Notes under the pieces: model-generated
Database searches by the model: none
What the model was told of the DNA's origin: nothing
Seen by the model: only the letters and a program-made list of their open reading frames with translations
Part shown: one piece after another, positions 43,729 through 45,416 of the stretch
Layout of the letters: every line of letters begins with the position of its first letter
Position numbering within the stretch: the first letter of the stretch is position 1
Position numbers and translations under genes: made by a program
From: Planctomycetota bacterium
Lineage (GTDB): Bacteria > Planctomycetota > Planctomycetia > Pirellulales > UBA7805
Direction: 5' to 3'
Length of the DNA stretch: 45,416 bases
NCBI GenBank assembly: GCA_021413705.1
Contig: JAIOPX010000031.1
Location: forward strand, 1-45,416

Positions 43729-45416
43729 ATGACGAGCGGCGCCACGGGTATATTCAGCGGCTTGGGCCGTCTCCTGTTCAGTTCGCGGCACGGCACCGAC
43801 CGCTATCGACCTCTTCTGGCACGTATCGTTGCGCTGGAACCCGCACTGATGGCGCTTTCAGATGCCCAACTTCGCAAGACCAGCCTGGCGCTGCGCTATC
43901 GGGCGCGAGGAGGCGAGCCGCTGTTGCAACTCTTGCCGGAAGCGTATGCCCTAGTTCGCGAAGCGGGCCGCCGCACGCTGGACATGAGGCACTATGACGT
44001 CCAGTTGCTCGGCGGTATTGCCTTGCATCATCGGGCTATCGCCGAAATGCAGACTGGCGAAGGGAAGACCCTGACGGCCACGTTGCCCATGTATCTGGCC
44101 GCCTTGCCAGGGCGAGGCGCTCACCTGGCCACGGTGAATGATTATCTTGCCCGCCGCGATGCCGAAACGATGCGGCCCCTGTATGCTGCCCTGGGTATGA
44201 CCATCGGCGTCGTCGAAACCGAGATGACCCCGCCGCATCGCCGGGAAGCCTATGCCTGCGACATCACCTACGGGACGGCGAAGGAGTTTGGTTTCGATTT
44301 TCTCCGCGACCGGCTGGCGATGCGCCAGGCCGCGGCAGGCGACAACGATCTGGTGGGGCGGATGCTGGGCGTATCAGCGGTTGCGACACGCGAGACTGTG
44401 CAGCGCGAGCATTGGTTCGCATTGGTAGACGAGGCCGATAGCGTGTTGATCGACGAAGCCCGGACACCGCTGGTGATCAGTGCTCCCCCTGGCTCGGACG
44501 AGGAAGCAACTCGGGCCGCCTATCAGTTTGTGGCTGAGATCGCTCCCAAGTTCGAGGAGGTCCAGCATTATCGCTTCGATCACAAGACGCGGACCGTGGA
44601 ACTCCTGGCGGGCGGTCGGCGCATGCTCCGCAGTCTGCCGCAGCCCGAGACGCTCAATCGTCTGACGATGGCCGAGGTCTTTGAAATGGTAGAGCAGGCG
44701 GTGCTGGTGTGCCGCGAGTATCAGCGCGATCGGGACTACATCGTGCGGGACGGCGAAGTAGTCATCGTGGACGAGTTCACGGGCCGACTGGCCGAAGGAC
44801 GCAAGTGGCGAGCCGGATTGCATCAGGCCATCGAGGCCCGCGAAGGGGTGGAAGTAACCGGTGAAACCGCGCAAGCTGCCCGCTTGACGGTTCAGGACTA
44901 CTTTGCCAGTTACGAGCATCTGGCCGGCATGTCGGGCACGGTTAGTACGAGCAGCCGCGAGCTGAAAAAGATTTATGATCTAGCGGTGGAAATCGTTCCC
45001 ACCAACCGGCCACCGATTCGCCAAATGTTGCCGGTGCAGGTTTTTGCCAACGCGGCCGCCAAATGGGCTGCGATTGTCAAAGAAGTGGTGGCGCTACACC
45101 AACAGGGGCGTCCGGTGTTGATCGGCACGCGATCGATCGACAAATCGCAGCAGCTTTCCGCGCTGCTTACGGCCGCCGAGGTTCAGCATCAGGTGCTCAA
45201 TGCCCATCATGTGGCCACGGAGGCCAAGATTGTCGCGCAAGCCGGACAGAAAGGGCGCGTGACGGTTTCAACGAATATGGCCGGCCGCGGCACAGACATT
45301 ACGCTCGGCCCCGGAGTGGCGGAACTGGGCGGGCTGCACGTTATTGGAACCGAACTTCACGAATCGCAGCGCATCGACCGACAGCTTATCGGCCGCTGCG
45401 GACGCCAGGGTGATCC
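43729..45416 (+). CDS. secA: SecA-like preprotein translocase ATPase (3' partial)
   Basis: 562 codons are visible, and the gene runs off the window end. Start ATG 43729, 23 nt after the lipoprotein stop. SecA motor motifs: GGIALHHRAIAEMQTGEGKT (Walker A, ending about 114), LATVNDYLARRDAETMRPLY, YACDITYGTAKEFGFDFLRD, FALVDEADSVLIDEARTPLV (Walker B, DEAD instead of the usual DEVD), VIVDEFTGRLAEGRKWRAGL, SYEHLAGMSGTVSTSSRELK, EIVPTNRPPIR, GRPVLIGTRSIDKSQQL, TVSTNMAGRGTDITLG and HVIGTELHESQRIDRQLIGR. The N-terminal segment (1-80) is diverged from housekeeping SecA, and the region between 240 and 320 (where the cross-linking domain lies) is shorter. I read it as an accessory, SecA2-type paralogue, most likely serving a dedicated set of exported proteins. 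Confidence 0.88.
   Translation, partial: MTSGATGIFSGLGRLLFSSRHGTDRYRPLLARIVALEPALMALSDAQLRKTSLALRYRARGGEPLLQLLPEAYALVREAGRRTLDMRHYDVQLLGGIALHHRAIAEMQTGEGKTLTATLPMYLAALPGRGAHLATVNDYLARRDAETMRPLYAALGMTIGVVETEMTPPHRREAYACDITYGTAKEFGFDFLRDRLAMRQAAAGDNDLVGRMLGVSAVATRETVQREHWFALVDEADSVLIDEARTPLVISAPPGSDEEATRAAYQFVAEIAPKFEEVQHYRFDHKTRTVELLAGGRRMLRSLPQPETLNRLTMAEVFEMVEQAVLVCREYQRDRDYIVRDGEVVIVDEFTGRLAEGRKWRAGLHQAIEAREGVEVTGETAQAARLTVQDYFASYEHLAGMSGTVSTSSRELKKIYDLAVEIVPTNRPPIRQMLPVQVFANAAAKWAAIVKEVVALHQQGRPVLIGTRSIDKSQQLSALLTAAEVQHQVLNAHHVATEAKIVAQAGQKGRVTVSTNMAGRGTDITLGPGVAELGGLHVIGTELHESQRIDRQLIGRCGRQGD

Overview
The window looks like chromosomal DNA of a planctomycete, most likely order Pirellulales. 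The grounds are a DUF1549/DUF1553 cytochrome-like protein paired with a Tat-exported DUF1501 protein, a triplet of secreted proteins with the RLWxxGTAPPS motif, LRR proteins with a short N-terminal membrane anchor, giant YD-repeat RHS proteins, a BBP7-like outer-membrane protein and two CsrA proteins. Start codons chosen here usually have a clear purine-rich ribosome-binding site, and several are GTG or TTG. No rRNA, tRNA or CRISPR array was seen. All names come from reading motifs; no database search was possible.

Region 1 (1-11.1 kb) is a polymorphic-toxin locus. A giant RHS protein ends in a toxin-like tip and is followed 1 nt later by a putative immunity gene. Then come a displaced second RHS tip with an HNH-like end, a SUKH-type immunity gene broken by one missing base, another fragment of RHS core, and a 3'-truncated REP-associated (HUH/Y1) transposase. 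Region 2 (11.1-14.9 kb, all on the minus strand) holds three related secreted proteins, a csrA gene with a repetitive tail, and a small membrane protein, with two good intrinsic terminators.

Region 3 (14.9-21.8 kb) has the DUF1549-DUF1501 pair on the minus strand and, divergently, a CpsB/YwqE-like PHP phosphatase, a secreted HExxH metallopeptidase and an AAA+ ATPase. Region 4 (21.8-28.5 kb) is a second accessory island: a 12-bp tandem repeat, transposase relics (two RAYT-like, one IS66-like), three LRR membrane-anchored paralogues (one destroyed), and a compact operon in which a SirB1/transglutaminase-like gene precedes an RHS tip whose stop overlaps the start of an LRR gene.

Region 5 (28.5-45.4 kb) is more ordinary: a second csrA, an EF-hand protein, a UVR-motif protein, a porin with a Cys-rich secreted partner, a hemerythrin-like protein, an acyl-CoA dehydrogenase, an ArfB-type release factor, a sugar-phosphate isomerase-like protein, an outer-membrane protein and a 57-residue protein. 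A fatty-acyl-AMP ligase / ACP / alpha-oxoamine synthase gene follows that appears to be one fusion gene split by a deletion and frameshift. The window ends with an Ala/Pro-rich lipoprotein and a divergent SecA-like ATPase cut by the window edge. At least three families of short palindromic intergenic repeats are scattered through the window.
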